The translations under genes and the position numbers were made by a program. A DNA stretch of 64,000 nt from JAHEKO01 sp965212505 (lineage in GTDB: Bacteria > Acidobacteriota > Thermoanaerobaculia > Multivoradales > JAHEKO01). Positions 1 through 9,212 of the stretch are shown in pieces. The stretch covers positions 1,488,001-1,552,000 of the forward strand of contig OZ243123.1 in the NCBI GenBank assembly GCA_965212505.1, given 5' to 3'. The notes beneath the pieces are model-generated. The model was given only the letters and a program-made list of their open reading frames with translations. It searched no databases and was not told the origin of the DNA. How positions within the stretch are numbered: the first letter of the stretch is position 1; each line of letters opens with the position of its first letter.

Positions 1-1123
1 CGGGGTTGTCGCCGACCGCACTACCGGCGCTGTCGACCGTGTGGGGGAGACCGAGAATGTGCAGCGAGGCGGCCTCGCCGTCACCCAGATCGTTGGTGAA
101 GTTGAGGGTCAAGCAGTCGCCGAGGTTGGCGCGGATGACCATCGGCTGGATCGGATCCTGGCGCAGGCCGAAGGAGACGCGAGCCGCGTCCAGTCCTTCG
201 TCGGCCATGCGGTCGGCCTCGATCTCGGCCTCGAACGCGCGAATGTTCGGGATGTTGGCGTCGAGTGCGTACATGTGCGCGTCGACGACGTGGTCACCCC
301 ACCGGTTGAGCGTCATGGTGACGTCGATGGCGGAGACGTTGTAGGTCTTGTTCGGACCGCCGTCGGTGCAGGCGTTGTAGGCGGCTCCCGTGAACGGATC
401 GCTGAAGGATCCCTCGACGTCGGAGCTGCCGAAGCCGCCCAGGGCGACGAAGGCCGCAACCGCCGCCACCAGGACGACGATGCGGGCGGGCTTGAGCGCC
501 AGGCGCCCGAGCTCGACGACCGGCGCCGGGTTCCAGCGCGGTCTCGCGATCGGCGAGGCGGCGAGCAGGCCGAGCAGCAGAAGCGGCAGGAGCGCCGCCA
601 GCTGAATCAGCGATTCCTGGACGCCGAGGGCGATCCGGGCGGCGGCCGGAAGGCCCTCGCCCGAGCCCTGGCTCCGCAGCGAGCTGAAGGAACAGAGCTG
701 GGTCGCTTCCGAGATGGTGAGCTCACTGGTAACGACAGTGGTCTGGACCTCGGCCAGCGAGAAGCCGTAGGTGGTTCCGAACCACTCGTGCGCGATGTCG
801 CGGGTGCTGGTGAGCGGGACGCTCAGGAGCAGGAACGCGATCGCGATGACGCCGGCCGTGCCGAGCACGCCGGCGAAGTCTGTTCGTGTCATGCCCAGTC
901 GACGGGCCGCCTGGCGGCCGGCCCAGAGGGCTAGCAGCACGAGCGGCGTGAGCAGCGCCAGGTCGAGCGCCAGGTGGGCGGCGACGCCGGTAGCGCTCCA
1001 GTCGACGAGCGGGTTGAAAAGGGCGTTGAGGCCGTACTCGGCGATGGTCACGCCGAGCGCCGCGGCGACGGCGAAGCCGAGCCAACGGAACTTACGAGAG
1101 ACACCCTTGAGAAATTGAGTCAT
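1..1123 (-). CDS. membrane-anchored cupredoxin / multicopper-oxidase-like protein, C-terminus beyond window
   Basis: The frame is open from ATG at 1123 to the window edge (374 codons), so only the N-terminal part is visible. The start is preceded by a good ribosome binding site (GGAAGGAG). Hydrophobic stretches near residues 14-36, 48-70, 85-105, 165-190 and 210-232 predict about five membrane segments. From about residue 245 the chain turns soluble and shows the cupredoxin-like run PMVIRANLGDCLTLNFTN followed by LHILGLPH, which resembles the first copper motif (HxHGL) of multicopper oxidases, with Leu where the second His usually sits. The likely role is a membrane-tethered periplasmic copper oxidase, possibly metal-oxidising. 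The remaining copper motifs would lie outside the window, so this is inference from the N-terminal domain only. It follows the secreted gene at 1184-3691 after 60 bp, probably in one operon. Confidence 0.5.
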   Translation of the reverse strand, partial: MTQFLKGVSRKFRWLGFAVAAALGVTIAEYGLNALFNPLVDWSATGVAAHLALDLALLTPLVLLALWAGRQAARRLGMTRTDFAGVLGTAGVIAIAFLLLSVPLTSTRDIAHEWFGTTYGFSLAEVQTTVVTSELTISEATQLCSFSSLRSQGSGEGLPAAARIALGVQESLIQLAALLPLLLLGLLAASPIARPRWNPAPVVELGRLALKPARIVVLVAAVAAFVALGGFGSSDVEGSFSDPFTGAAYNACTDGGPNKTYNVSAIDVTMTLNRWGDHVVDAHMYALDANIPNIRAFEAEIEADRMADEGLDAARVSFGLRQDPIQPMVIRANLGDCLTLNFTNDLGDGEAASLHILGLPHTVDSAGSAVGDNP

Positions 1124-1183
1124 AACTCCACTCCTTCCCTTAAAGAAGAACAGGACAAACAAAGTAGATGGGATGTCGCGTGT

Positions 1184-3691
1184 CTACTGAACGACGATCT
1201 CGTCGAAACCACCGATGGTCGACTGCACGCAGATGGTGTCGCCGGTGGAGATACCGGCGTTGGTTGCGCCAACGCGGTACCGCCCGGTGTCGTCGGTTTC
1301 GGCCACGGCAACGATGCTGCCTTCGCAGCCCTTCTCACCCGCGGCACCGTCGTACAGCGACACCCAGGGGGCGTAGTCACCGGACGGTTCGAACCGCTGG
1401 ACCCGACCGTTCAGGCGCACCTGAGCTCCACGGGCGCGCGCCCGCAGAATGCGCAGATTGTCGATCTGCTTGTCGTCGGCGCCGGTCGGCAGCGGATGCG
1501 GCGAGAAGATGCTGTTGTCGTGGAACAGGTCGTCGAACTGGTAGAAGAGCTGACCTGAGGCGCGCGGGCTCTCGATGTCGGCGACCATGGACTGGCCGGC
1601 GAAGACGGGAGCGCCGTGACTGTAGGTCAGGTCGGCCCAGTGACCCTTCGAGGGATCGTCCGGGTCGATGTAGAGCGACCCGGTGTACGGGTTGATCCAC
1701 AGGTAGGGCCGCCAGGCGCCGGTCGGCGGAATGATGTCGCCGGCGATCGCGTCGTTCTGGTCGGGGTTGCGGAGGAACGGCGGGAAGCGCAGCTCCGTCT
1801 TCGGAACGTCCGGGTTGCCCGGCTCCGGCCAATTCAGGGCGCCGTTCGGATTGGTCGGACCGAAGTCGGTCTGACAGAAGTCACCCAACGGGTCCTGCGG
1901 ACACATGTTGGCGTTGCCGTAGCCCGGCGTCTGGGTCCCGAGAACGAGTCCCGGCTCGCCGTCGGCGTCGCGCAGGGAGTCCGGACCTTCGAGGTCGGAG
2001 ACGATGAACGGCGGCGGGTTGAAGCGGAAGTCGTTGACCCGCGTCTCCTCCGAGTACTGGAAGCCGTAGTAGTGACCACCGAAGCCGCCGGTGAAGGGCT
2101 TGAGCTGGGTCCGGTCACGACCGCGCGGGAAGACGTTCTGCTGCTGGATCATGTTGAAGTGCGGACGGAAGCCCCAGCCGGCGCGCCATTGCATCTCGGC
2201 GACCTTGGGAGCGCCGAACGTCGGCTTGAAGTTCATGATCTCGAAACTGGTCTCACCGCCCCCGCAGCAGCGCGCGATGTCGTCGTGGAGACGCGCCGAG
2301 AAGTCGACGTTCCGGAAGTAGTGGGTGTGGTCGTCGAAGTTGATCAGCTTGACCGAGAACTTGTCGAACGGAGTCCAGTTCGGCACCTCGTTGAGGAATG
2401 GACCCTGCCCGTACATCTCGTTGTTCATGTAGACGCTGACCATCCGGTACGGGCCGTAGTCGCCCTCGGTGAGCCCGTCCTCGTCGGCGAGCATCTCCCA
2501 CGCTTCGGCGGGCAGCTGCTGCTGGTTGAGCGCCAGGTCGGCCCAGTCGATCCAGGTACCCTTGGGGCCCTTGTTCGGGTGGGTCAACCAATCCGCGATC
2601 TCACTCGCTGCGGCGCCGCTCTCGACCGCCTCGACGACGGCGAGCATCTTCATCTCGGGCGCCTGCGGAGCGATCGTGTCGAGCGTCAACTCTTCCCGGT
2701 TCCGGAAGGCGAAGCTCTCGCCCTGCGGATCCAGCTCGATGGCACCCGTGAGCTGGTTCTCGATCTCGTAAACCGGCTGCAGGAACTGAATGCGCGGCGG
2801 GTGAACTCGCCAGCCCCAGGTGTAGACGCCGCGAACCTGACGAACCGTCGTGTACTTGACCGTCACGTTCAGCACCTGACCCGGGTCGAAAGCGACCCAC
2901 ACTGAGTCCTGGCCCTTGAACGGGAACTGCACCGTGTTGAGCTGCACGCGGCGATCGAGCATGACCGCGGTGGGGGAGAAGTCCTCCAGCACCAGGCTGA
3001 AGATCCTGTAGTTGACGTGGAGGACGTCGTCCTCGTGCGCCTCGATCGGGATCTTGACGAGGAAGGTGTCCGCGTCGATCTGACCGTCGTAGTACAGCAT
3101 GTTGATGTCGATCTCCCAGATCTTCCGGGTCTCGCCATCGTAGGGGCTGATGTAGGTCTCACCGGTGTCGGTCGCGAGCTTCATCTTGTACTCGCCCGGA
3201 ACCGCGTCGGCCGGGAAGGACTCCGCGCCGATGCTCGGGTCGAGCCAGCGATTGAAGTTCAGCATTCCGAAGCCGTCGTAGATCCGGCCTTCGGTGGTGC
3301 CGAGGAGGATCGACCGCAGTTCGGCGGCGGCGGCGTCCATGCCCGCCTGGTCAGAAGCCAGGGCGGCGGTGGCCATCGCCTGGAGGCCGAGGCGCATGTC
3401 CTCGTTCGGACTCGAGACGTGCAGGATCGGATGACCGAGCATGCTCGTCGTGGTGAGCGCGTCCTCCCAGATCGCGTCGCCTTTGATGTTGGACTGCTCG
3501 ACCCCGTCGACCGACTGGTCGGTGTTCGGCATCCGGATGTCGCGACCCTGCAGGTGCGACGAGACCGGCTCGAGAATGCCCGGCTCGTTCGAGTCGACGT
3601 CTTCTGCCCAACCGGTCGCGGGCGCCAGGAACACGGTGACGGCGATCGCCAAGACCACCGCTCCCTTCAACTTGTACCCCTTGCTCTTCAT
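1184..3691 (-). CDS. large secreted protein of unknown function, partner of the copper-oxidase-like gene
   Basis: 835 residues. The chosen ATG (3691) has a GAGGGAGGAG ribosome binding site and starts a clear Sec signal peptide (KSKGYKLK, a hydrophobic core, then cleavage near GWAED). The mature protein is rich in Trp, Tyr, Asn and Pro and has no membrane segment. It contains a run RCCGGG near residue 435 and many His/Asp residues (DDHTHYF, RPHFNM) that could bind metal. The last ~90 residues look like a carboxypeptidase-regulatory-like beta sandwich (LNGRVQRF to ETDDTGRYRVGA). I recognise no enzyme family. Because it lies just upstream of, and in the same direction as, a cupredoxin-domain membrane protein, it is probably a periplasmic or surface partner of that putative oxidase. 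The function is unassigned. Confidence 0.6.
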   Translation of the reverse strand: MKSKGYKLKGAVVLAIAVTVFLAPATGWAEDVDSNEPGILEPVSSHLQGRDIRMPNTDQSVDGVEQSNIKGDAIWEDALTTTSMLGHPILHVSSPNEDMRLGLQAMATAALASDQAGMDAAAAELRSILLGTTEGRIYDGFGMLNFNRWLDPSIGAESFPADAVPGEYKMKLATDTGETYISPYDGETRKIWEIDINMLYYDGQIDADTFLVKIPIEAHEDDVLHVNYRIFSLVLEDFSPTAVMLDRRVQLNTVQFPFKGQDSVWVAFDPGQVLNVTVKYTTVRQVRGVYTWGWRVHPPRIQFLQPVYEIENQLTGAIELDPQGESFAFRNREELTLDTIAPQAPEMKMLAVVEAVESGAAASEIADWLTHPNKGPKGTWIDWADLALNQQQLPAEAWEMLADEDGLTEGDYGPYRMVSVYMNNEMYGQGPFLNEVPNWTPFDKFSVKLINFDDHTHYFRNVDFSARLHDDIARCCGGGETSFEIMNFKPTFGAPKVAEMQWRAGWGFRPHFNMIQQQNVFPRGRDRTQLKPFTGGFGGHYYGFQYSEETRVNDFRFNPPPFIVSDLEGPDSLRDADGEPGLVLGTQTPGYGNANMCPQDPLGDFCQTDFGPTNPNGALNWPEPGNPDVPKTELRFPPFLRNPDQNDAIAGDIIPPTGAWRPYLWINPYTGSLYIDPDDPSKGHWADLTYSHGAPVFAGQSMVADIESPRASGQLFYQFDDLFHDNSIFSPHPLPTGADDKQIDNLRILRARARGAQVRLNGRVQRFEPSGDYAPWVSLYDGAAGEKGCEGSIVAVAETDDTGRYRVGATNAGISTGDTICVQSTIGGFDEIVVQ

Positions 3692-4451
3692 CCGAAACTC
3701 CTCCCTCTTTCCAGTGTCGCGGTGGGCGGACCGAGCCGCCTCCGGACTACCGGGCGAATGCTTCGCCCACTCTCTCTCGCGCCGCGTCGAACAAAGTCGA
3801 GATGTTGCAACTTGTGTGCGGCATGAACAGAGAGTGATCAATAAAAAGATGATCTGAAATGAAACTATGCCTCGCGGCGGTCGGGAGACCCGGCCCGTGG
3901 CGCAGGCGATAGAGAAAGAAAAAAGGGTCGGGAGGAAGAGCTCATCAGCGCGCACCGTCGGACTCTCGGGTCTTGACGAAATCGGGACGCCTTGGGGGCA
4001 CTAGGCAGAATTGTCGTCTTGGCAGAAGTCCGGACAAGAGGCCGACGGACACATCCAGTGGATGTCGTCGCTTTGAGCTCCCCTCCCGATCGAGTGCCAG
4101 CAACCCCCGTGGCGCCCAAGATCGGAAGCGGTTCATGAGTCTGGCGGTCGTGGTTGTACATGACGTTCAGTCTCTTCATCCGCCGCGTGTCGATACACCT
4201 CTTCCAGCAACCCGAATGGAGCCAGTTGAAGCTCGACCTGCGGTTTTCCGAGGCCGTGAAGTTACGGCAGGCCGCCGAGTGGCGGGAAGAGGACAGGCCG
4301 ACGTTGGCGGACGTTGGCGGACGATGTCCCACTTTGGCCACCCCCACCCGAGCGGGCGGGTGGGACAAAGGGGGACAAGTCCCCGTATTTATTGGCTAAC
4401 TCAAATAGGTCTGTGAGACGCAGGCCGGTTCGGTGACAGCTGCCGAGAGGA
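3692..4451. other. 760-bp gene-poor region
   Basis: This is the longest stretch without a convincing gene. Short open frames occur on both strands (for example 4154-4399 plus, 3865-4368 minus), but their translations are low-complexity, rich in Arg/Ser/Pro, and match no family I know. The right part (4301-4384) holds a direct repeat and nested inverted repeats, listed separately. The left part, next to 3691, must contain the promoter of the copper-oxidase-like operon. It is locally AT-rich around 3838-3868, but no convincing -35/-10 pair could be chosen. Confidence 0.6.
4301..4384. repeat. direct repeat plus nested inverted repeats (possible mobile-element relic)
   Basis: Two tandem copies of acgttggcgg lie at 4301-4320. 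An outer inverted repeat pairs 4325-4336 (tgtcccactttg) with 4366-4377 (caaagggggaca), 11 of 12 positions matching. Inside it an 8-bp perfect stem pairs 4343-4350 (cccacccg) with 4357-4364 (cgggtggg). Directly after comes the quasi-palindrome ggggacaagtcccc (4371-4384). Such imperfect hairpin clusters are typical of REP-like sequences and of the ends of IS200/IS605-type or REP-associated transposase elements. No transposase is recognisable nearby, so it may be a relic or simply a structured intergenic element, possibly terminating ygeY transcription. Confidence 0.55.
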
Positions 4452-5951
4452 TCATTGCGACCGGAAGATGGACGGGAATCGGGCGTAAAAGGCGATGACC
4501 GGAGCGATCTCCCGGGTGTCCACGCACTCTCCGATCTTGTGGGTGTTGTGCTCGATTCCCGGTCCGATGCCGAACATTGCGGGGTGGACGAACGGTCCAG
4601 AGCTCACCCAATTCTTGGAGGCCGGCACGTCGGTTTCGGAGGCCGGGAGCGGCACGCCGACGCCGTCGGTGGAGAACACCCAGCGAGAGACTCGAGGCTC
4701 GGTTCGGAGAGCGCCTTCGGTCTCGCTGGAACCGTCCGCGAGGGGTGTCACGACGCGTCGGTAGGTTTCGACGGCCGCCTCGATCGCAGGGTGGTCTTCG
4801 GGCGTCACCCAGCCCGGGTAGACCTGTCGGTTGCCGGGGCGGTAGCCCGTCCAGGTCGGCTCGTCGTAGGTCGGACATCCGACGGTCACGTCGATGCCGG
4901 CCGCGCGTGCGGCGGCGACGGACGGCAGCGAGTCGACGTCGTGAATTGCAATCTCTGGATCTTCGCCGGCCGTGAGTCGCCGATCTAGCCTGAAAATAAA
5001 CCTTTCCGGTACAGCACAGTCGCTGGGTGTCTCGAGCTGCGCCCAACTCGCGGTGCGGCTGCCCGCGCCGAGGAAGGGGTCGTCCGCAAAACCGATCCCC
5101 TGGCGGTAGCGCTCCGCCGCCTCCGCGAGGATCGCGCCGCCGAACTCGAGCGGGTTGCGCCCCTCCCAGGGCATCGAGCCGTGGCAGCTCTTGCCGGTCA
5201 GAACGACCTCGATCTGCATGCGGCCGCGCTGACCGCGGTAGATACCGAGCGCACCCTCGGCAGAGCTGCCGGTGCCCTCTGTGAGGATGAGGACATCCGG
5301 CGGATGGCCGTTGGCGAGCTCCTCGGGCATGAAGTACATCGGTCCGCCGCCGTCGTTGTCCTCTTCCGCCACGGTGGCGTACGAGCGGATGACGACGCCG
5401 TGAAGAGCTCCCTCGCCGCGCAGCTGGCGCAGGATGCGCGTCGCGACGATCTGGCAGACGACGCCACCGAGCTGGTCGGCCGAGCCGCGCCCCCAGAGGA
5501 GGTGATGCCACTCGTCGTCGGGAGGCAGATAGCCGAGCTCCTGCCGCAGGAAATCGTGTGCGATCTCCTGGTCTTCGAGGCGGCCGTCGTAGGCGTCGAC
5601 GCCACCGGCCGCCTCGCGCCAGCGGGATCGCAGCGCCTGCACCGTGTCGGTGTGGCCGTCGAACGCGACGACCGTTCGGTCCTCGGGCGCGACGCCGTCG
5701 TCCGGGTCGTGAAGAGTCCACAGGAGGTTCCCGAAGGCGTCGAAGCCGACGTCGTCCGGGCTGTCGACGCATCCCAACTCGATGATCTTCGAGCGCAGGT
5801 ACTCGAGTCGAGGGCCCTCGTGGTTCGAGAGGCCGCAGGAAGGGTCGTCGTCGACATGATCGGCAGGCAGTCGGATCGCCTCTCGGAGCAGCTCCGTCGC
5901 CAGCGGGAGCGACTCGCGTGCGAGTTCGAGAATCCGTTCGTCGAGGCTCAT
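4452..5951 (-). CDS. ygeY: YgeY-type M20 family zinc amidohydrolase/peptidase
   Basis: 499 residues. M20 metallopeptidase motifs are complete: FDGHTDTV (His100 zinc ligand, Asp102), GRGSADQLGG (bridging Asp near 159), VAEEDNDGG (catalytic Glu and zinc-binding Glu near 196-197) and GPGIEHNTHK near the C-terminus (terminal zinc His near 468-471). In the purine-degradation cluster this family is thought to hydrolyse a ring-opened N-acyl/ureido intermediate; the exact substrate is inferred. The protein is roughly 100 residues longer than E. coli YgeY as I recall it. Extra length lies in acidic insertions near residues 83-150 and 340-400. It is the last gene of hyuA-ygfK-ygeW-ygeY; its ATG overlaps the ygeW stop as ATGA (5948-5951), indicating translational coupling. 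Confidence 0.82.
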   Translation of the reverse strand: MSLDERILELARESLPLATELLREAIRLPADHVDDDPSCGLSNHEGPRLEYLRSKIIELGCVDSPDDVGFDAFGNLLWTLHDPDDGVAPEDRTVVAFDGHTDTVQALRSRWREAAGGVDAYDGRLEDQEIAHDFLRQELGYLPPDDEWHHLLWGRGSADQLGGVVCQIVATRILRQLRGEGALHGVVIRSYATVAEEDNDGGGPMYFMPEELANGHPPDVLILTEGTGSSAEGALGIYRGQRGRMQIEVVLTGKSCHGSMPWEGRNPLEFGGAILAEAAERYRQGIGFADDPFLGAGSRTASWAQLETPSDCAVPERFIFRLDRRLTAGEDPEIAIHDVDSLPSVAAARAAGIDVTVGCPTYDEPTWTGYRPGNRQVYPGWVTPEDHPAIEAAVETYRRVVTPLADGSSETEGALRTEPRVSRWVFSTDGVGVPLPASETDVPASKNWVSSGPFVHPAMFGIGPGIEHNTHKIGECVDTREIAPVIAFYARFPSIFRSQ

Positions 5952-7096
5952 GGCAGGAGTTCCTGGAGCCGAGTGAGGAGCTCGCGCTCTTTGGCGGCGG
6001 CGAGCATCGCCATCACGACGTAGACCTTCTTGTTGGCCTCGCGCGCGAGATCGACCCGTGCACCGGCCATGACGCCGGCGCTCACCTCGTCACCGATGTC
6101 GGCCGGCAGGCAGTGCATGTAGAGCGCCTCGCTCGTGAGGCCCATGCGACGCTCGTCGCAGATCCAGTCCGTGTGCTGCCGGTTGCGCTCGAGCGCGCGG
6201 CGCTCGATCTGGGTCAGGCCCTCGGTGTCGCCTCGGCGGTTGGTCTCCACACGCTCCAGCATGAGGTCGTAGGGCCCCCAGCTCTTGGGGTAGACGACGT
6301 CGGCCCCGTCGAATGCGGCGTCCATCGAATCGGTGACCGTGAAGGCGCCGCCCGACTCCTCGGAGAAGTGTCGCGCCAGATCGACGGTTTCGGGAATCAG
6401 GTCGTAGCCGGGTGGGTGGGCGAGGCGGACGTCCATGCCGAATCGGCTCAAGAGCGTGATGAGGCCCTGCGGCACCGAGAGTGGCTTGGCGTAGCTCGGC
6501 GAGTAGGCCCAACTCACCGCGACCCGCTTCCCGCGCAGGTCCGGCCCGAACCGCTCGCGTAGCCAGCAGAGATCGGCCATCGACTGCGTGGGGTGGTCGA
6601 TGTCGCACTGGAGGTTCACGACCGGGACCGCCCGGTCGTCGCTCGACGCCTCCAGGTAGTCGTCGATACCGGCCTTGGCCGAGCGCATGAAGGTGTTGCC
6701 CTCGCCGAGGATCAGATCGTGGCGAAAGCCCAGGGCGTGCGAGTTCATCCCCAACATGGCTCCGGTCTCCTCGGCGGTCTCGCCGTGTGAGACCTGGGTC
6801 GAAGAGCCGTCGACGACAAAGGGAGTCGAGCCCAGCCGTGCCGATGCACCGGCCCAGCTCGACTTCGTGCGCGTCGAAGCGTCGAAGAAGACCGCCGTGT
6901 TGAGCTGCTCCGGAAAGAGCGGCGTGCGAATGCCGGCTCGATCGAGCGCTTCGAACAGTTCGGCGGTCTCTGCCAGGGTCGTGATCTCGGCTTTGCTCCA
7001 ATCGGAGGTCAAGAGCATGCTCTTGCCGAACAGCGCTGCGAGGCGGGACGCCTCCAGGCTGGAAGCCTTCGAAATGGCACTCTCTATGTGCGTCAA
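5948..7096 (-). CDS. ygeW: YgeW-type knotted carbamoyltransferase
   Basis: 382 residues, a normal length for the aspartate/ornithine carbamoyltransferase superfamily. The carbamoyl-phosphate loop is FDASTRTKS (STRT at 74-77), followed by DHPTQSMADL near residue 170 and HCLPAD near 330, all diagnostic of this fold. The similarity pattern fits the YgeW group rather than OTCase or ATCase. In purine catabolism this enzyme is thought to run phosphorolytically, transferring a carbamoyl group from a ureido intermediate to phosphate and giving carbamoyl phosphate for carbamate kinase (22766-23719). It lies 10 bp downstream of ygfK and overlaps ygeY by four bases. The start shown is the ATG that follows a short gap after ygfK, and no alternative start is better. 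Confidence 0.85.
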   Translation of the reverse strand: MTHIESAISKASSLEASRLAALFGKSMLLTSDWSKAEITTLAETAELFEALDRAGIRTPLFPEQLNTAVFFDASTRTKSSWAGASARLGSTPFVVDGSSTQVSHGETAEETGAMLGMNSHALGFRHDLILGEGNTFMRSAKAGIDDYLEASSDDRAVPVVNLQCDIDHPTQSMADLCWLRERFGPDLRGKRVAVSWAYSPSYAKPLSVPQGLITLLSRFGMDVRLAHPPGYDLIPETVDLARHFSEESGGAFTVTDSMDAAFDGADVVYPKSWGPYDLMLERVETNRRGDTEGLTQIERRALERNRQHTDWICDERRMGLTSEALYMHCLPADIGDEVSAGVMAGARVDLAREANKKVYVVMAMLAAAKERELLTRLQELLP

Positions 7097-7106
7097 GTTG
7101 TTTCCC

Positions 7107-9212
7107 TCATGACGGTTCTCGGAGATCCCCGGCTGACTCTTCGGCGAACCGGGCGTTGACGTAGTTGGGGGCCGCCGAGTTCAAGACGGCTCGCCGAATG
7201 TAGTCCAGAATGAAGAGAAAGGTGAGGTCGACATTTCGAGCGCCTTCGCCCCGAAGCGTGCTCGCCCGGTCGCTCCAGTCGATCTCTAGGCAAAAACCGT
7301 CGCCGGAGTAGGTGACACGATCGCCGTCGAACCGAGCGGAGTGCTCGCCACCCTCGAACCGACCGAGTACCAGGTCGCCCTGGGCGTCGCGCTCCAGGAA
7401 GAAGCCGTCTAGCTCCGGGGAGCCGTGCCAGGCGGTGCGCTCGCCGAAGAAGCGCGGCTTGACGACGTAGGGGCCGCCGTCTTCGGGACAGAAGATGTCG
7501 CAGTTGCCGCACTCGTTGCAGAAGTCGGCAAAGTTCGCGATCTGGTGACGGCGCTCGAGGCGTAGCGGTTCTTCCTCTCGCCAGGACCAACCGTCCTCGT
7601 CTCGCACTGCGGTGGCACGCTCGATCTCGGTCTGGTCGGACCCGAAGGTGAAATTGGCATCGTTCGGGCAGACAGGGACGCAGATGTCGCAGGTAACGCA
7701 GTCGAACAGCTCGAGGTGGCTGCCGATCTTTGCCGGCCCCTTTGCATTCCGGTCACGTGTGTAGCGTCCGTCGTCGAACAGCCGCTCGATGTAGCGCTCG
7801 GTGTTGAGGAGCCTTGCCGCGGAGACCCAGAGTGGATAGAGCTCGGCACCTGCGGCCTCCTGCATGTCGGTGCCGTCGACGAGCGCTTTGCGGCAGCGAG
7901 CCAGGGCAGGGTCGTCGGCCGGCCGGCCGAGGCGCCCGAGGGCCGCGTCGGCCTGCCCATGAGCCTTCAGGATGAACTCGTCGAGCGATGTCGCGCCCAC
8001 CGACGCCATCCGCTTCCGCAGCTCGCCGTAGTAGGTCGTCAGGCGCCCGTAGCCGCCCTTGCGCAGGAGGTCCGTGCAGACCGTGATCGGCACGAGCCCG
8101 AGGCTTGCCGCCTCGGGGAAGTTCTGGCGGTCGATGCCAGCCGAGAAGGAGATCGGGAAGCGGTCCCCGAACTCGCGCCGGAAGCGGCGCACCAGGTGGG
8201 CGGCGAGGACATGGAGCGGCTCACCCGACAGGTAGACCTCGGCCTCGTTGGGCGCCAGGAAGCCCCGCGCGTTGCGCACGATGAGGGTATTCGAGAACTT
8301 GGCTCCAAAGCCCAGCTCCAGCTCGGAGGCGACATCGCCGAGCCGCCCGGTGAGGTCGACCGCCTGCTGCCAGCTGGTATCGCGCTCGAAAGCGGATTCG
8401 GGCACTTCGAGGTCGTGGTAACCGAGTCGCTCGTGGAGGAGCTCACGAACCCGCGCGGGGCCGAGCAGCATCGGGTTGAACTTGACGATCGTGTGGAAGC
8501 CGCCCTCTCGGAGCAGGTGCTCGCTGATCTGTTCGATCTCGGTCGGCGGACAGCCGTGGAAGGTAGAGAGCGTCACCGTGTTCGAAAGTCGGGTCTCGAA
8601 GTCGATCTCTCGGAACTCGCGGTACTCGTCGGGGATCTGTCGGCGCAGGCGCTCGACCACGGCGGCCGCGTCCGACATGCCGTTCAGAAAAGCCCGCACC
8701 GGCTCCGACCGAATACCGGCGAGGTCGTAGCCGACGCTGATGTCGTAGACGAGGTTCTCGAAGCCGGCAAGCCCCGGCAACGGCCCGTGGCGGAGCATCT
8801 CGATCAGCATCGCTCCCTTGACGTACTCCTCGAGCGACTCTTCGAGCTTGAGTTCCTGCGACCACTCCGCGTTGAGGCCGACCGTGTGCACGTCGATGCA
8901 GGGTCTGGGGATCTCGAGTTTGTCGTTGATCTGTACGGTTTTGAGCTCGAGCACCCGGCAGCCGCCGAGCCAGGAGAGGACCAGGTTTTGGGCCATCTGC
9001 GTCTGAGGACCCGCGGCGGGTCCGAGTGGACTCGAAGCCCGGTGGCCGTGGAAGTCGACCGATAGATCGATCCCCGGTTCGCCGGTGAAGAACTTCCGGC
9101 GCGGTAGGTCGAAGATCGCGTCGCGTCGTTCCAGCTCTCGGAACATCCGCCGCACGAGGGCGTCCATCGGGTAGGGAACGAGGTCGGGTGGGGCGACCCG
9201 GGCTTCGGTCAT
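7107..9212 (-). CDS. ygfK: short YgfK-type iron-sulfur oxidoreductase lacking the dinucleotide-binding module
   Basis: 701 residues. The N-terminal two-thirds is a DHODH-like TIM barrel with the YgfK signature PLGPAAGPQTQMAQN near residue 65, ELKTVQI and STFHGCPP. The C-terminal part carries two clusters of ferredoxin-type cysteines: CVTCDICVPVCP (505-516) and CNECGNCDIFCP (565-576). E. coli YgfK is about 1030 residues because a FAD/NAD(P)-binding domain is included. Here no GxGxxG motif is present anywhere, so that module is missing, and electrons must come from another partner. YgfK-type proteins are annotated as putative selenate reductase subunits but belong to the purine/urate catabolic cluster. 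The likely role is reductive modification of an oxopurine or a ring-opened intermediate. Its ATG directly abuts the hyuA stop. Confidence 0.82.
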   Translation of the reverse strand: MTEARVAPPDLVPYPMDALVRRMFRELERRDAIFDLPRRKFFTGEPGIDLSVDFHGHRASSPLGPAAGPQTQMAQNLVLSWLGGCRVLELKTVQINDKLEIPRPCIDVHTVGLNAEWSQELKLEESLEEYVKGAMLIEMLRHGPLPGLAGFENLVYDISVGYDLAGIRSEPVRAFLNGMSDAAAVVERLRRQIPDEYREFREIDFETRLSNTVTLSTFHGCPPTEIEQISEHLLREGGFHTIVKFNPMLLGPARVRELLHERLGYHDLEVPESAFERDTSWQQAVDLTGRLGDVASELELGFGAKFSNTLIVRNARGFLAPNEAEVYLSGEPLHVLAAHLVRRFRREFGDRFPISFSAGIDRQNFPEAASLGLVPITVCTDLLRKGGYGRLTTYYGELRKRMASVGATSLDEFILKAHGQADAALGRLGRPADDPALARCRKALVDGTDMQEAAGAELYPLWVSAARLLNTERYIERLFDDGRYTRDRNAKGPAKIGSHLELFDCVTCDICVPVCPNDANFTFGSDQTEIERATAVRDEDGWSWREEEPLRLERRHQIANFADFCNECGNCDIFCPEDGGPYVVKPRFFGERTAWHGSPELDGFFLERDAQGDLVLGRFEGGEHSARFDGDRVTYSGDGFCLEIDWSDRASTLRGEGARNVDLTFLFILDYIRRAVLNSAAPNYVNARFAEESAGDLREPS

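Noticed and set aside
41..934. Plus-strand open frame of about 300 codons
   Set aside because: It is a shadow of the membrane cupredoxin gene on the minus strand; its translation is low-complexity and charged.
3865..4399. Two short open frames on opposite strands in the gene-poor gap
   Set aside because: No family signal, no ribosome binding site, and one of them reads through the inverted-repeat element.
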